From Pseudomonas mosselii (GTDB lineage: Bacteria > Pseudomonadota > Gammaproteobacteria > Pseudomonadales > Pseudomonadaceae): DNA of 64,000 nucleotides. The position numbers were made by a program, and so were the translations under genes. How positions within the stretch are numbered: the first letter of the stretch is position 1; each line of letters begins with the position of its first letter. The notes beneath the pieces were generated by a model that saw only the letters and a program-made list of their open reading frames with translations, was not told the DNA's origin and did not search any database. This document shows positions 30,234-39,394 of the stretch, piece after piece. Where the stretch lies: contig NZ_VAUO01000002.1 in the NCBI RefSeq assembly GCF_005796105.1, positions 744,001-808,000 on the forward strand. The letters are read 5' to 3'.

Positions 30234-32114
30234 TTAGAAGTTCATGCCGAAGCTGAGGGCGATGAAATCGCGGTCATCCACGGTGGTGTACTTGCCATCG
30301 AAGAAGTTGGTGTAGGACAGGCTGGCCGTGTAGGTGTTCTGGTACTCGGCATCCAGACCCAGGCTGACGGCCTTGCGGCCCTCCTCGAAGTTACCGCCAG
30401 GGCCCGGCGAGTAGCCCTCGACGTCGTGGGACCAGGCAACGCTAGGCTTGAGGTTGACCCCTGCGAAGAAGTCCGGGTACTCCCAGATGGCGCGAGCACG
30501 GTAGCCCCAGGAGGTGCTGGTGGTGAAGCCGTCGCTGTTGCAGTTGCGCGACAGGTTGGCCGTCGAACTGCCCAGGCCGGAGCCGCCGATGGTGCTGCCG
30601 TTGAGTGCGACGCACGTGCCATTGGGCAACTCGCCCGGGCCGTAGACCGGGTCACGCCCGTAGCGGACCTTGCTGGTGCTTTCCAGCCCTCCGACATGCG
30701 TCACACCGACCTCGCCAACGACGGTAAGCCTGCTGGCCCCCATCACTTGATCGAAGAAGTGGGTGAAGGTCGTTTGGAACTGGGTGATTTCCTTACGGCG
30801 ATACCCGTGCAGGTCCTGGCCTGGAACGCCATCGAGCAGCGAAGCATTACCGAACACCGGGCCGCCCAGCGGCTTGACGCCAGCGAAGAGAATATCGGTA
30901 CTGTTCAGTTGTACGGGCGCGTTCGGACGGTAGCTGAGTTCACCGCTCCAGGCCGTCCCCGTGGGCAAGGTGGTGGAGAAGCTCAGGCCGTACAGGCGAA
31001 TGTCTTCTGGATACTCGACGAAGTACTTCGAATTACCCGCGATGACCAGTGGTGCCAATTGCCCGAAACCGCCGCCGTTGGCGATGTCGAACAGCGCCTG
31101 TGGCGCGCCGGTGGCACTGAAGATCGGCGCCCGGCTGTGGTAGTTCATGAAGTAGGCACCGAACTCGGTGTCCAGCGGTTCGAACATGTAGCGGAACGCC
31201 ACACCGAACTGACCGCCATCGCGCGCATCACGATCGGCAGAGCGACGCACCAGCACACCTTCATCGTTGTAGTCGACGCCGCTGGCAGCCAAGGCGGCCT
31301 GGGCACCGGCCGGCAACTGACCGAGCACACGGCCACTGTTCAGTACCCGCAGGTTGTTGGTGCAACCATCGGCGATGATGTCTGGCTGCGAGAAGAACGT
31401 GCCGCAGTTGTCGACGACGGTCTGGTCCCATTCGATCTGGTAGAACGCTTCGGCCGACAGGTTATCGGTCAGGCTCTGGGAGATGTAGAACATGTTGACC
31501 GGAATCAGGCCTTCCTTCACCTCCGAGCCCGGACGGCGGAAGGCGGACACGTCGATCGGGTTGATCGAGTTGATACCGCCGCCGATGAAGGTACTTTCGC
31601 CCCAGCTGACCACCTGCTTGCCGAAGCGCACAGAGCCCGGCATGTCACCGATGGAATAGTTGTGATAGATGAAGGCGTCGAGGATTTCCCCGCCCGACGA
31701 TTTGGCCCCTTCCTTGCGGTTGGAGTCGCTGATGTCCTTGAACTCGCGATGTTCGTCCTTGAGTTCGAAGTCATACCAGTACTTGCCGCGCACGAATACG
31801 CCGGTATCGCCGTACTTGAGTTCGAGATCGTGGATGCCTTTGAAGATCTTCGAGAACGTCTCACCTTTCTTGAAGTTCAGGTGACCGTCGTCGGAGGTCT
31901 GCGACAAGCCCTTGCCACCGTTGTTGACCCCAATGAGGTTCTTGTTGGGGCTGGCGGTCGACCAACTGGCGCCAATGGAGAGCGACGAGTCGAACTGGCC
32001 TTCGATTTCACCGATATTGAAGCTGACAGCGAAAGCAGGACTTGCGAGCGTGGAAGCGAGGCTGACGGCCAAGGGCAGTCTTGCCCGACGCCAGAACGGG
32101 TTTGCAGATGTCAT
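30234..32114 (-). CDS. DUF1302 domain-containing outer-membrane protein
   Basis: A 626-residue exported protein of the DUF1302 family. The signal peptide ends around AFA (about 29). The rest is rich in aromatic beta-strands and ends in GMNF, with a C-terminal phenylalanine like outer-membrane beta-barrels, so a porin- or FadL-like channel is a fair inference. The frame opens at 32186; ATG 32114 has GGAG nine bases ahead and starts the signal peptide. It forms an operon with the DUF1329 gene. Four cysteines in the middle region may form disulfides. Confidence 0.85.
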   Translation of the reverse strand: MTSANPFWRRARLPLAVSLASTLASPAFAVSFNIGEIEGQFDSSLSIGASWSTASPNKNLIGVNNGGKGLSQTSDDGHLNFKKGETFSKIFKGIHDLELKYGDTGVFVRGKYWYDFELKDEHREFKDISDSNRKEGAKSSGGEILDAFIYHNYSIGDMPGSVRFGKQVVSWGESTFIGGGINSINPIDVSAFRRPGSEVKEGLIPVNMFYISQSLTDNLSAEAFYQIEWDQTVVDNCGTFFSQPDIIADGCTNNLRVLNSGRVLGQLPAGAQAALAASGVDYNDEGVLVRRSADRDARDGGQFGVAFRYMFEPLDTEFGAYFMNYHSRAPIFSATGAPQALFDIANGGGFGQLAPLVIAGNSKYFVEYPEDIRLYGLSFSTTLPTGTAWSGELSYRPNAPVQLNSTDILFAGVKPLGGPVFGNASLLDGVPGQDLHGYRRKEITQFQTTFTHFFDQVMGASRLTVVGEVGVTHVGGLESTSKVRYGRDPVYGPGELPNGTCVALNGSTIGGSGLGSSTANLSRNCNSDGFTTSTSWGYRARAIWEYPDFFAGVNLKPSVAWSHDVEGYSPGPGGNFEEGRKAVSLGLDAEYQNTYTASLSYTNFFDGKYTTVDDRDFIALSFGMNF

Positions 32115-32395
32115 CGACGCTACTCCATGTACTTTATTGTTATGGCAGTGAGTCCCTTCAGAAACGGCCCGAGCGCCCGGTGACACCGGCTCCTGCGCTT
32201 GGCGACAGGCACGTTGCGTGTCGCCTTCCCCATTCCTGAAATTCCCCTGACCCGACTATAGCCAGCGGTCTCAGGTGCATGATCCCTCTAAAGTGTGATT
32301 TGTGTTCCGAGGTGACCGCAGCGACCCGCCTGTGCGCTGACCGCTCACAAGCATGGACCATTTTTCTCGTTTGACAAGGCGCCAGCCGCTCTAGC
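32115..32395. other. Non-coding gap upstream of the DUF1302 operon
   Basis: This stretch must carry the promoter of the minus-strand DUF1302-DUF1329 operon. I see no clear -35/-10 pair and no long dyad other than the hairpin at 32396. No convincing small gene is present: the short frames here lack ribosome sites and family features. Confidence 0.5.
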
Positions 32396-32429
32396 GTAAG
32401 GTCCGGGCCCGAATAGGCCCAGACCTTAC
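32396..32429 (-). terminator. Hairpin after the acyl-CoA ligase gene
   Basis: Stem gtaaggtc/gaccttac plus gggcc/ggccc with one internal C-A mismatch and a six-base loop, starting six bases after the ligase stop on the minus strand. No U tract follows, so intrinsic termination is uncertain. Confidence 0.5.
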
Positions 32430-32434
32430 CCGCA

Positions 32435-34117
32435 TCACAGGGTCGAGAGAAATGCGCTGTTGCTCGCCTGCCAATCGCTGATATCCACGCGAATGCGCTT
32501 TTTATCGAGTTTGCCGACACTGGTCTTGGGAATTTCAGTAACAACGGCAATCTGGCTGGGAATCGCCCATTTATTGATATGCCCCTGCTCGACAAACGGT
32601 TTGAGGTGCTCCTTCAACACGCGCGCATCGAGGGCGTGCCCCTCGCGCACCACCACCAGGGCAAACGGGCGCTCGCCCCACTGCGGGTCAGGCACCCCCA
32701 CCACCGCCACCTCGCGCACCGCCGAGTGGCGGCTGATCAGGTCCTCGAGGTCCAGCGACGAGATCCACTCGCCACCGGTCTTGATCACATCCTTGATGCG
32801 ATCGCGGATGTCGATGAAGCCCATGCCGTCGAGCGTCGCGACGTCACCGGTATGCAGCCAGCCGCCCTGCCACAGCTCCTCGCTCTTTTCGGCTTCCTTG
32901 AAGTAGCCCATGGTCAACCAGGGTGCGCGCAGCACCAGCTCACCCTGAGTCTCACCATCGGCCGGCAGGAACTGGCCGTTGCCATCGACGATGGCGGCCT
33001 CCACCAGCGGCACCGGCACGCCGGCCTTGATTCGATACGTGACGCGCTCATCCTCGCTGCCGGCCTGCAGTTCGTCGTTCAGGTGCGCCGCGCTGATCAG
33101 CGGGCAGGTTTCGGACATGCCATACGCCGCAGTGAGCTGGATGCCACGTGCCAGGGCGGCTTCGTAGAGGGCGCGGTTGAGCGCACTGCCACCGATGATG
33201 ATCTTCCAGCCGCCGAAATCCTGTCCCTGCGAGGCAGCGCAGTGGAGCAGCATTTGCAGGATGGTGGGGACGCAGTGAGAGAACGTGACCTGCTCTTCAC
33301 GCCACAACTTGACCAGCATGTCGGGCTCGTAGCGCCCCGGATAGACCTGCTTCATACCCAACATGGTGGCGGCATACGGGATACCCCAGGCGTGCACGTG
33401 GAACATCGGCGTGATGGGCATGTACACATCATCGCTGCCCAGCAGGCGCACGCTGTCGATACTCCCGGTCACCGAGGTTTCGGCGAGGGTGTGCAGCACC
33501 AATTGCCGATGGGTGAAATACACACCCTTGGGGTTACCGGTGGTGCCGGTGGTGTAAAAGGTGGTGGCCACGGAATGCTCGTCGAAGTCGGGGAAGTCGT
33601 AGTGCGGGCTCGCGGCGGCCAGCAGTTGCTCGTATTCGCCCACCAGATCGGGCAAATCGGCCGACTTTTGCGCAGCGTCAGTCAGCAGCAGCGTCTTGTC
33701 GACGGTGGTCAACTGCCCGGCGATGCTCTGATAAAGACCGACAAAATCGCTGTTGACCAGCACCAAGCGGTCTTCGGCGTGGTTCATGGTGTAGAGGATC
33801 TGCTCTGGCGAGAGGCGCACGTTGATGGTATGCACCACTGCCCCGATCATTGGGATGGCGAACATGCACTCCAGGTAGCGATGGCTGTCCCAGTCCATCA
33901 CCGCCACGGTGTCACCGGCCTTTACCCCGGCGGCGGTCAGTACGTTGGCCAGCCGTGCGATACGCTCGACCAGCTGTGGATATGTCAGCCTGACCTGGTC
34001 GCGATAGACGATCTCGCGGGTTTTCTCATAGCGGCTGCCCGACATCAGCAGGCGCTTGATCAGCAGCGGGTATTGGTAGGCGCCTTCGGCTGGCTTGATG
34101 ATGCGCGTCTGCAACAT
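32435..34117 (-). CDS. Medium/long-chain acyl-CoA ligase (AlkK-like)
   Basis: A 560-residue AMP-forming acyl-CoA synthetase. The P-loop is YTTGTTGNPKG, with PMFHVHAWGIPY, the AYGMSETCP adenine-binding block, GWLHTGDVA, and the C-terminal IKTGGEWIS and catalytic lysine in KTSVGKLDKK. The sequence resembles AlkK-type medium-chain fatty-acid ligases. The frame extends to 34150; ATG 34117 has AAGGG ahead. It is adjacent to the DUF1302-DUF1329 pair on the same strand but separated by 320 bases and a hairpin, so it probably has its own promoter. Confidence 0.92.
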   Translation of the reverse strand: MLQTRIIKPAEGAYQYPLLIKRLLMSGSRYEKTREIVYRDQVRLTYPQLVERIARLANVLTAAGVKAGDTVAVMDWDSHRYLECMFAIPMIGAVVHTINVRLSPEQILYTMNHAEDRLVLVNSDFVGLYQSIAGQLTTVDKTLLLTDAAQKSADLPDLVGEYEQLLAAASPHYDFPDFDEHSVATTFYTTGTTGNPKGVYFTHRQLVLHTLAETSVTGSIDSVRLLGSDDVYMPITPMFHVHAWGIPYAATMLGMKQVYPGRYEPDMLVKLWREEQVTFSHCVPTILQMLLHCAASQGQDFGGWKIIIGGSALNRALYEAALARGIQLTAAYGMSETCPLISAAHLNDELQAGSEDERVTYRIKAGVPVPLVEAAIVDGNGQFLPADGETQGELVLRAPWLTMGYFKEAEKSEELWQGGWLHTGDVATLDGMGFIDIRDRIKDVIKTGGEWISSLDLEDLISRHSAVREVAVVGVPDPQWGERPFALVVVREGHALDARVLKEHLKPFVEQGHINKWAIPSQIAVVTEIPKTSVGKLDKKRIRVDISDWQASNSAFLSTL

Positions 34118-34332
34118 AGATATCCCTTTTCTCGAAAACAGGCCGGACATTTCAGACAGTTACTGTAGTTCGGTGACGCACCGGTCAAATCAGCCGAAGG
34201 AATGATTTGCCGCGCCAAGGTATGACTGGCGGCCCTGGCGTTGACGAGCGGCGCCTGTGGAACGGACACTCGCGTAACCGCTTGAAGCGAATGCCACCCC
34301 ACTTTCGTTCCGCCATGCCATTGGAGGGCACC

Positions 34333-35298
34333 ATGCCCAGCTTGCGTCGCGCCGTGTTTCTCGACCACCACTCCCTCGACCTTGGGGACCTCGACCTGTC
34401 GCCACTCAAGCAGCAGTTCGATGCCCTCGAACTGTTCGCCGCCACTGCCCCCGAGCAGGTCGCCGAACGCCTGCAAGGCGCCAGCGTGGTGATCAGCAAC
34501 AAGGTCATGCTCGACCAGCCGACCCTCGCCGCCAACCCCCAGCTCAAGCTCATCCTGGTGGCCGCCACCGGCACCAACAATGTCGACCTGGCCGCCGCCC
34601 GCGCCCAGGGCATTACCGTGTGCAATTGCCAGGGCTACGGCACGCCGTCGGTGGCCCAGCACACCATCGCCTTGCTGCTGGCACTGGCCACGCGCCTGTG
34701 CGACTACAACCAGGCCGTGGCTGCCGGTCAATGGGCCAAGGCCAGCCAGTTCTGCCTGTTGGACTTCCCCATCGTCGAACTGCAAGGCAAGACCTTGGGC
34801 CTGCTCGGCCATGGCGAACTCGGTGGGGCCGTGGCGCGCCTTGCCGAGGCGTTCGGCATGCGCGTGCTCAGCGGGCAGATTCCGGGGCGGCCGCCGCGTG
34901 CCGACCGCTTGCCGCTGGAGGAGCTGCTGCCGCAGGTCGATGCGCTGACCCTGCACTGCCCCCTCAACGCACAAACCCGGCACATGCTTGGCGCCCGCGA
35001 ACTGGCGCTGCTCAAGCCCAACGCCTTGGTCGTCAATACCGCACGTGGCGGGCTGATCGACGAGCAGGCCCTGGCCGATGCGCTGCGCCGTGGTCATCTG
35101 GGTGGTGCGGCTACCGATGTGCTGAGCGTCGAGCCGCCGGTCAACGGCAACCCGTTGCTGGCAGCGGATATCCCACGCCTGATCATCACCCCGCACAGCG
35201 CATGGGGGGCGGTGGAAGCACGCCAGCGCATCGTCGGCCAACTCGCCGAGAACGCCCAGGCCTTCTTCTGCGGCGACGCGCGGCGAGTGGTCGGCTGA
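34333..35298 (+). CDS. D-2-hydroxyacid dehydrogenase (hydroxypyruvate/glycerate reductase type)
   Basis: A 321-residue NAD(P)-dependent dehydrogenase. The Rossmann motif is GLLGHGELG at about 147-155; catalytic Arg is in NTARGGLID, Glu in the VLSVEPP region and His in TPHSAWG. The closest named enzymes are glycerate dehydrogenase/hydroxypyruvate reductase (HprA) types, but substrate is inferred only. The frame extends to 34207; ATG 34333 has TTGGAGGG ahead. It is followed 50 bases later by rsmC and is divergent from the acyl-CoA ligase. Confidence 0.88.
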   Translation: MPSLRRAVFLDHHSLDLGDLDLSPLKQQFDALELFAATAPEQVAERLQGASVVISNKVMLDQPTLAANPQLKLILVAATGTNNVDLAAARAQGITVCNCQGYGTPSVAQHTIALLLALATRLCDYNQAVAAGQWAKASQFCLLDFPIVELQGKTLGLLGHGELGGAVARLAEAFGMRVLSGQIPGRPPRADRLPLEELLPQVDALTLHCPLNAQTRHMLGARELALLKPNALVVNTARGGLIDEQALADALRRGHLGGAATDVLSVEPPVNGNPLLAADIPRLIITPHSAWGAVEARQRIVGQLAENAQAFFCGDARRVVG

Positions 35299-35348
35299 TC
35301 AACGGGCGGCTCTGCTACACTGCGCCACTTTTTCAGGAGGCGTCGTCC

Positions 35349-36347
35349 ATGGACCCGCGCAGTGAAGTGTTGCTCCGCCAGGCGGACCTGTTCCAGGGTT
35401 CGCTGCTGATCGCCGGCCTCGCCGCCGACAGCTTGCTCGGCGAGCTGCCCCAAGCCCAGGGCTGGACTTGGCACGCCGGCGATCAAGCGCTGTTGCAGAG
35501 CCGTTTCACAGCGCGTGTTCACCACGGCGTCGAAGTCCCCGATGTGGCCTTCGACAGCGCCGTACTGTTCTTGCCCAAGTCCCGCGAGCTGACCGCCTAC
35601 CTGCTCAACGCCCTGGCCTCGCGCCTGGCCGGCCGTAGCCTGTACCTGGTCGGCGAAAAACGCGGCGGAATCGAGGGCGCCGCCAAACAACTGCAAGCCT
35701 TCGGCAAGCCGCGCAAGCTGGACAGCGCGCGGCATTGCCAGCTGTGGCAGGTAACGGTGGACAATGCGCCGGAGGCCAAACCGCTACAAAGCCTGGCTGA
35801 ACGTTTCGAGCTGACGCTCGCCGATGGCCCGCTGCACGTGATCAGCCTGCCCGGTGTGTTCAGCCATGGGCGCCTGGATAAGGGCAGCGCACTGCTGCTG
35901 GAACACCTCGACGCGCTGCCGAACGGCCATGTGCTGGACTTCGGGTGTGGCGCTGGGGTGCTGGGGGCGACGGTCAAGCGCCGTTATCCACAGAGCCGGG
36001 TCACGCTGCTGGATGTTGACGCCTTCGCCGTGGCGGCCAGCCGCATGACCTTGGCAGCCAATGGCCTGGAAGGCGAGGTGATCAGCGGTGACGGTATCGA
36101 CGCAGCGCCGACCGATCTGGACCTGATCCTGAGCAACCCGCCGTTTCACTCCGGGGTGCACACCAACTATCAGGCATCGGAAAATCTGCTGAAAAAATCG
36201 GGGCAACATCTGCGAAAAGGGGGCGAAATACGCCTTGTCGCAAACAGTTTCCTACGCTACCAACCGCTGATCGAGGACGCCTTGGGCAACTGCGAGGTGC
36301 GCGCCGACGCGCACGGTTTCCGAATCTATCGCGCCACCCGCACTTGA
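35349..36347 (+). CDS. rsmC: 16S rRNA (guanine1207-N2)-methyltransferase RsmC
   Basis: A 332-residue SAM-dependent methyltransferase that modifies G1207 of 16S rRNA in the small subunit. An inactive N-terminal methyltransferase-like domain (about 1-155) is followed by the active C-terminal one, with SAM motif [10 protein letters not shown] and the catalytic NPPF in SNPPFHSG. The true ATG at 35349 has AGGAGG eight bases ahead; a longer frame reaching back to 34620 lies inside the dehydrogenase gene and is a shadow. Confidence 0.93.
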   Translation: MDPRSEVLLRQADLFQGSLLIAGLAADSLLGELPQAQGWTWHAGDQALLQSRFTARVHHGVEVPDVAFDSAVLFLPKSRELTAYLLNALASRLAGRSLYLVGEKRGGIEGAAKQLQAFGKPRKLDSARHCQLWQVTVDNAPEAKPLQSLAERFELTLADGPLHVISLPGVFSHGRLDKGSALLLEHLDALPNGHVLDFGCGAGVLGATVKRRYPQSRVTLLDVDAFAVAASRMTLAANGLEGEVISGDGIDAAPTDLDLILSNPPFHSGVHTNYQASENLLKKSGQHLRKGGEIRLVANSFLRYQPLIEDALGNCEVRADAHGFRIYRATRT

Positions 36348-36392
36348 AAAACAGCGCTTGCCTAATGCGCTGGGCGTAGGCAGAATCCGCTC

Positions 36393-36526
36393 CGTCCTAG
36401 GGGAGTAGTCTCCCGCGAGCGTCCTGCTCGCCCGGTACGCGTCAACATACTTGGCCCACAGGCCATGGCGCGTGCGACCCACGATCCACGTAGATGGATC
36501 CAGGGTTTGACAAGACCTATGACACG
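36393..36526 (+). ncRNA. yybP-ykoY manganese riboswitch
   Basis: The leader of the UPF0016 gene contains the hallmarks of the manganese-sensing yybP-ykoY RNA: GGGGAGTAG (36400-36408), a central CAACATACTTGG segment (36433-36444) and the 3' CAAGACC (36511-36517). A P1 helix can be drawn between 36394-36401 and 36516-36523 with a single internal mismatch. This class regulates manganese exporters; its target here is a UPF0016 transporter, a known partner. Confidence 0.88.
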
Positions 36527-36584
36527 CACACCTTACCCGGGGCGGGGAGGCTGTTCGTGTCATAGCCGTGTCGACCCGCCCCCG
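36517..36584 (+). promoter_or_regulatory. Expression platform of the manganese riboswitch
   Basis: ctatgacacg (36517-36526) is perfectly complementary to cgtgtcatag (36556-36565) and overlaps the 3' strand of P1, so the two helices exclude each other. A second hairpin (36538-36547 with 36575-36584, one bulge) ends two bases before the Shine-Dalgarno AGGA at 36586. The layout is of a translational switch; which state is ON cannot be settled by eye. Confidence 0.55.
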
Positions 36585-36595
36585 TAGGAATCCTG

Positions 36596-37183
36596 ATGCT
36601 GGAATCGCTGCTCGTCCCCACCGCTATCGTTGCCCTCGCTGAAATCGGCGACAAGACGCAACTGCTTGCCCTCATTCTCGCAGCCCGCTTTAGAAAGCCC
36701 TGGCCGATCATCGCCGGTATCGTTGCCGCGACCTTGGCCAACCATGCCGCCGCAGGTGCCGTAGGCGCCTGGGTCAGCGGTTTCTTCAGCGAATCGGTGC
36801 TGCACTGGATCCTGGCCGCAAGTTTCACCGCCACCGCACTGTGGACCCTGGTGCCAGACAAGATGGACGATGACGAAACCAGCAATGCGCGCCGTTTCGG
36901 GCCTTTCCTGACCACGCTGATCGCGTTCTTCCTGGCCGAGATTGGTGACAAAACTCAGGTCGCCACGGTGATGCTTGCTGCACAGTACCCGCACCTGATC
37001 ATGGTCATCATCGGCACCACCCTGGGCATGCTGATCGCCAACGTGCCGGTGGTGCTGGCAGGCAACTTCGCTGCCGAGAAACTGCCGCTGACCTTGATCC
37101 GTCGCCTGGCGGCTGCGGCGTTCTTCGTACTGGCCGTGGTGGCCGTGTACTCGGCCATGAAGACCAGTGGCTGGGTCGGCTGA
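36596..37183 (+). CDS. UPF0016/TMEM165 family manganese exporter
   Basis: A 195-residue inner-membrane protein with two homologous halves of three helices. Each half carries the family motif EIGDKTQ (residues 16-22 and 115-121), whose acidic residues line the cation site. Bacterial members (MneA and relatives) export Mn2+. The manganese riboswitch directly upstream supports this. ATG 36596 follows the AGGA at 36586. It ends before a repeat that separates it from the convergent M48 peptidase gene. Confidence 0.92.
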   Translation: MLESLLVPTAIVALAEIGDKTQLLALILAARFRKPWPIIAGIVAATLANHAAAGAVGAWVSGFFSESVLHWILAASFTATALWTLVPDKMDDDETSNARRFGPFLTTLIAFFLAEIGDKTQVATVMLAAQYPHLIMVIIGTTLGMLIANVPVVLAGNFAAEKLPLTLIRRLAAAAFFVLAVVAVYSAMKTSGWVG

Positions 37184-37263
37184 AGGCTGCGAGCTGCAAG
37201 TGGCTTGCCTCAAGCTGCAAGAAAAAGCAGATTCGCTTCGTCTTGCAGCTTGAAGCTTGAAGC
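37184..37263. repeat. Repeat-rich inverted element, copy A
   Basis: The gap between convergent UPF0016 and M48 genes is filled by short iterations of agctgcaag/cttgcagct. A perfect 12-bp stem caagctgcaaga (37211-37222)/tcttgcagcttg (37241-37252) can act as a terminator. The 17-base core at 37212-37228 recurs with one change at 41964-41980. Confidence 0.6.
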
Positions 37264-38079
37264 TTACTTCTTAGACGCCTGATACAGCGGCATCACCTTG
37301 GGAATGGCTGCCTGCAGCGATGCAATGCGGCTGCTGGAAGCCGGGTGGGTGCTCATGAACTCGGGCGGTGCACCTTCGGACGCCTTGCTCATCTTGTTCC
37401 AAAGGGTGATCGCGGCGTTCGGGTCATAACCGGCGCGGGCCGAAAGCTCAAGCCCGATCAGGTCGGCTTCGTTCTCGTTGGCACGGCTGTTGGGCAATGT
37501 CATCGCGTAATTCACCACAGTGTCGGCCATCGCCATGCTGTCCTGGCCCAAACCGAACAATGCCCCCGCCCCCTGGCGCGCCATTTCCACGCCATAGGCC
37601 TTGGACATCGCCTCGCGGCTGTGCTCGCGCAAGGCATGGGCAATTTCGTGGCCTACCACGGCAGCAATTTCAGCGTCGGTCAGTTTGAGCTGATCGATCA
37701 GACCGGTGTAGACGATGATCTTGCCGCCAGGACCGCAATTGGCGTTAAGCTCGTCGCTCTTGATCACGTTGACTTCCCACTTCCACTGCGCGGCATCCGG
37801 CCGGAACTGCGGAGCCTGGGCAATCAGTCGGTCAGCGATGGCTTGCACGCGCTTGGCATCGGCACTGGACTTGTCCAGCACACCCTTGTTGGACGCTTCG
37901 CTCAACGTCTGCTGGTACGACTGGGCATACATCTGGTTGACCTCATCGGTCGAGAGCATGCTGAACATGTACTGCTGGCGCTGTACGCCGACGGCACCAC
38001 CACTGGTGGTATTGACCGCCTGGCAGCCGGCGAGTAGGACGCTTGCAGTCAGCAGGCTGACAACGAATGACTTACGCAT
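37264..38079 (-). CDS. M48 family metalloprotease lipoprotein
   Basis: A 271-residue zinc peptidase with a lipoprotein signal (lipobox LAGC, Cys19). The catalytic motif HEIAH is at 144-148 and the third ligand is probably in the later ENEAD segment. It resembles the LoiP/YcaL group of outer-membrane-associated proteases that handle misfolded envelope proteins. No protein partner is encoded nearby. It is convergent with the UPF0016 gene. Confidence 0.92.
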   Translation of the reverse strand: MRKSFVVSLLTASVLLAGCQAVNTTSGGAVGVQRQQYMFSMLSTDEVNQMYAQSYQQTLSEASNKGVLDKSSADAKRVQAIADRLIAQAPQFRPDAAQWKWEVNVIKSDELNANCGPGGKIIVYTGLIDQLKLTDAEIAAVVGHEIAHALREHSREAMSKAYGVEMARQGAGALFGLGQDSMAMADTVVNYAMTLPNSRANENEADLIGLELSARAGYDPNAAITLWNKMSKASEGAPPEFMSTHPASSSRIASLQAAIPKVMPLYQASKK

Positions 38080-38191
38080 AAAACACTCCCTATTTACGTG
38101 CCGCGTATCCTAGGCGCTGAGGCCAGGCGCCGCCAGAGCCCCGAGGGCATTTTCCGACACGCGCTCAGCGTTATGCCTCTAACTCTCAGCC

Positions 38192-38812
38192 TCAGGCCGG
38201 CGTCAGGCACTCCGGCCCGTCAAGCTTCGGATCGTTGACGAACAGCGCCAGCGCCCGTTCGCGCAAGCTCGCCGGCGGCTTGGCCAGCAGCTCGTGCAGG
38301 CGTGCCAGGGGCGTGTCGGGGTCCAGCCAAATGGCCTGTTCGGCCTCATCCAGTATCAGGGGGCGGCGCTGGTTCATCGCCGCCTGGGTGACCACCGCGC
38401 AGCTCAGCCACACATGCTCCTGCACCGGATACGCCTCCCACACGGCGGCAAAGAACAGCGAAGCGCCCTCCCCCGGCGTGACCCAATACGGCCGCTTGCG
38501 CACCGTGCCGCGCCACTCGTAGAAACCGTTGGCCGGCATCAGGCAACGCCGATGGCGCAAGGCCTCACGAAACATCGGCTGTTCGGCCAAGGTTTCGGCG
38601 CGGGCCTGGGCGGGTGTGCGGGAGAGGTCGGTCAGCCAGGCGGGGGTCAGCCCCCAGCGTGCACTGGCCAGTTGCTGCAAGCCGTCGAGCTGACGCAGGA
38701 TCAGCACCGAGGCGCCGGGCGCGATGTTCCATTGCGCTGGCTGGCCAGCGGGAAAGCCGGGCAAGCTAGCAAAGGCCTGGGACCAGCGGAAAAGGGCGTA
38801 GCGTCCACACAT
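38192..38812 (-). CDS. SRAP domain protein (HMCES/YedK family)
   Basis: A 206-residue SOS-response-associated peptidase-like protein. The start must be ATG 38812, because the invariant Cys2 (MCGRYALF) forms the covalent bond with abasic sites in single-stranded DNA after removal of Met1. Other conserved pieces are NIAPG, RWGLTPAW, NARAETLAE-like AQARAETLAE, and the ANGFYEW block. The four upstream codons to 38824 are rejected for that reason. It follows a two-gene unit of small proteins by 15 bases and is probably co-transcribed with them. Confidence 0.93.
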   Translation of the reverse strand: MCGRYALFRWSQAFASLPGFPAGQPAQWNIAPGASVLILRQLDGLQQLASARWGLTPAWLTDLSRTPAQARAETLAEQPMFREALRHRRCLMPANGFYEWRGTVRKRPYWVTPGEGASLFFAAVWEAYPVQEHVWLSCAVVTQAAMNQRRPLILDEAEQAIWLDPDTPLARLHELLAKPPASLRERALALFVNDPKLDGPECLTPA

Positions 38813-38827
38813 GGGCGAAATCAAAAC

Positions 38828-39088
38828 CTAGCAGATCAGGGTTCCCGGATAACTGTCCGGTTCGTCGCCGACAAGGGGCTGGGCAGCATTGTACGCATCG
38901 ATCAGCTGCCGTGCGTAACCGGCTTGCTCGTCAGGCACCGCCAGCCCCAACAGTCCCTGCATCGGCAGTTCCCCGACGCCGCCCATCAGGTCGCGGCCCA
39001 CCAGATGCACTTCGATCCCCTCGCTGACCAGCATGCCTACCAGCATTTGTGCCTCCAGCAGGCTTTCCGGCTCGTAGATTCGCTGCAT
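38828..39088 (-). CDS. DUF2007 domain-containing protein
   Basis: An 86-residue protein with the DUF2007 fold (about 1-70), related to a putative signal-transducing/PII-like family. It starts MQRIYEPESLLEAQML and has the EGIEVHLVG and GVGELPM segments. Its ATG overlaps the stop of the zinc-ribbon gene by one base (TGATG). The function is unknown. Confidence 0.85.
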   Translation of the reverse strand: MQRIYEPESLLEAQMLVGMLVSEGIEVHLVGRDLMGGVGELPMQGLLGLAVPDEQAGYARQLIDAYNAAQPLVGDEPDSYPGTLIC

Positions 39089-39273
39089 CAGGCGTCATCC
39101 TCGCGGCGCACTTCAATCATCCATTCGTCATCATGCACCTGCAGCCTGATCACGACAGGCCGGCAACAGACCTGGCAGTCTTCGATATAGTCCTGGTCCC
39201 CGCCGGAGATGTCGACGGTAGTCTCCACAGGCTCACCGCAATACGGGCAGTCGTAGAAGTCAGTTTCCAGCAT
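39088..39273 (-). CDS. CPXCG motif-containing cysteine-rich protein
   Basis: A 61-residue protein with two cysteine pairs, CPYCGE (Cys9/Cys12) and CQVCC (near 34-38), that form a small zinc ribbon. GGAGG precedes the ATG. The gene order CPXCG-DUF2007-SRAP is tight, with a one-base overlap and a 15-base gap, suggesting an operon. The function is unknown; metal binding is inferred. Confidence 0.85.
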   Translation of the reverse strand: MLETDFYDCPYCGEPVETTVDISGGDQDYIEDCQVCCRPVVIRLQVHDDEWMIEVRREDDA

Positions 39274-39394
39274 CGCGGCCTCCGCAGTGACTTGTGCGTA
39301 TAATTGCCGGTCTGATTACAGGGCCCGAGTGTGTCCGAGCCATTTTTCGGACCCCGTCCCTACCTATTACCCTAGCCGTTTCCAACAAGAGAGC

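Noticed and set aside
30012..32183. A 723-codon plus-strand frame opposite DUF1329 and DUF1302
   Set aside because: The composition is shadow-like and it runs across two well supported genes.
34620..35348. Upstream extension of rsmC into the dehydrogenase gene
   Set aside because: The RsmC N-terminus starts at 35349 with AGGAGG; the extension is an out-of-frame reading of the dehydrogenase gene.
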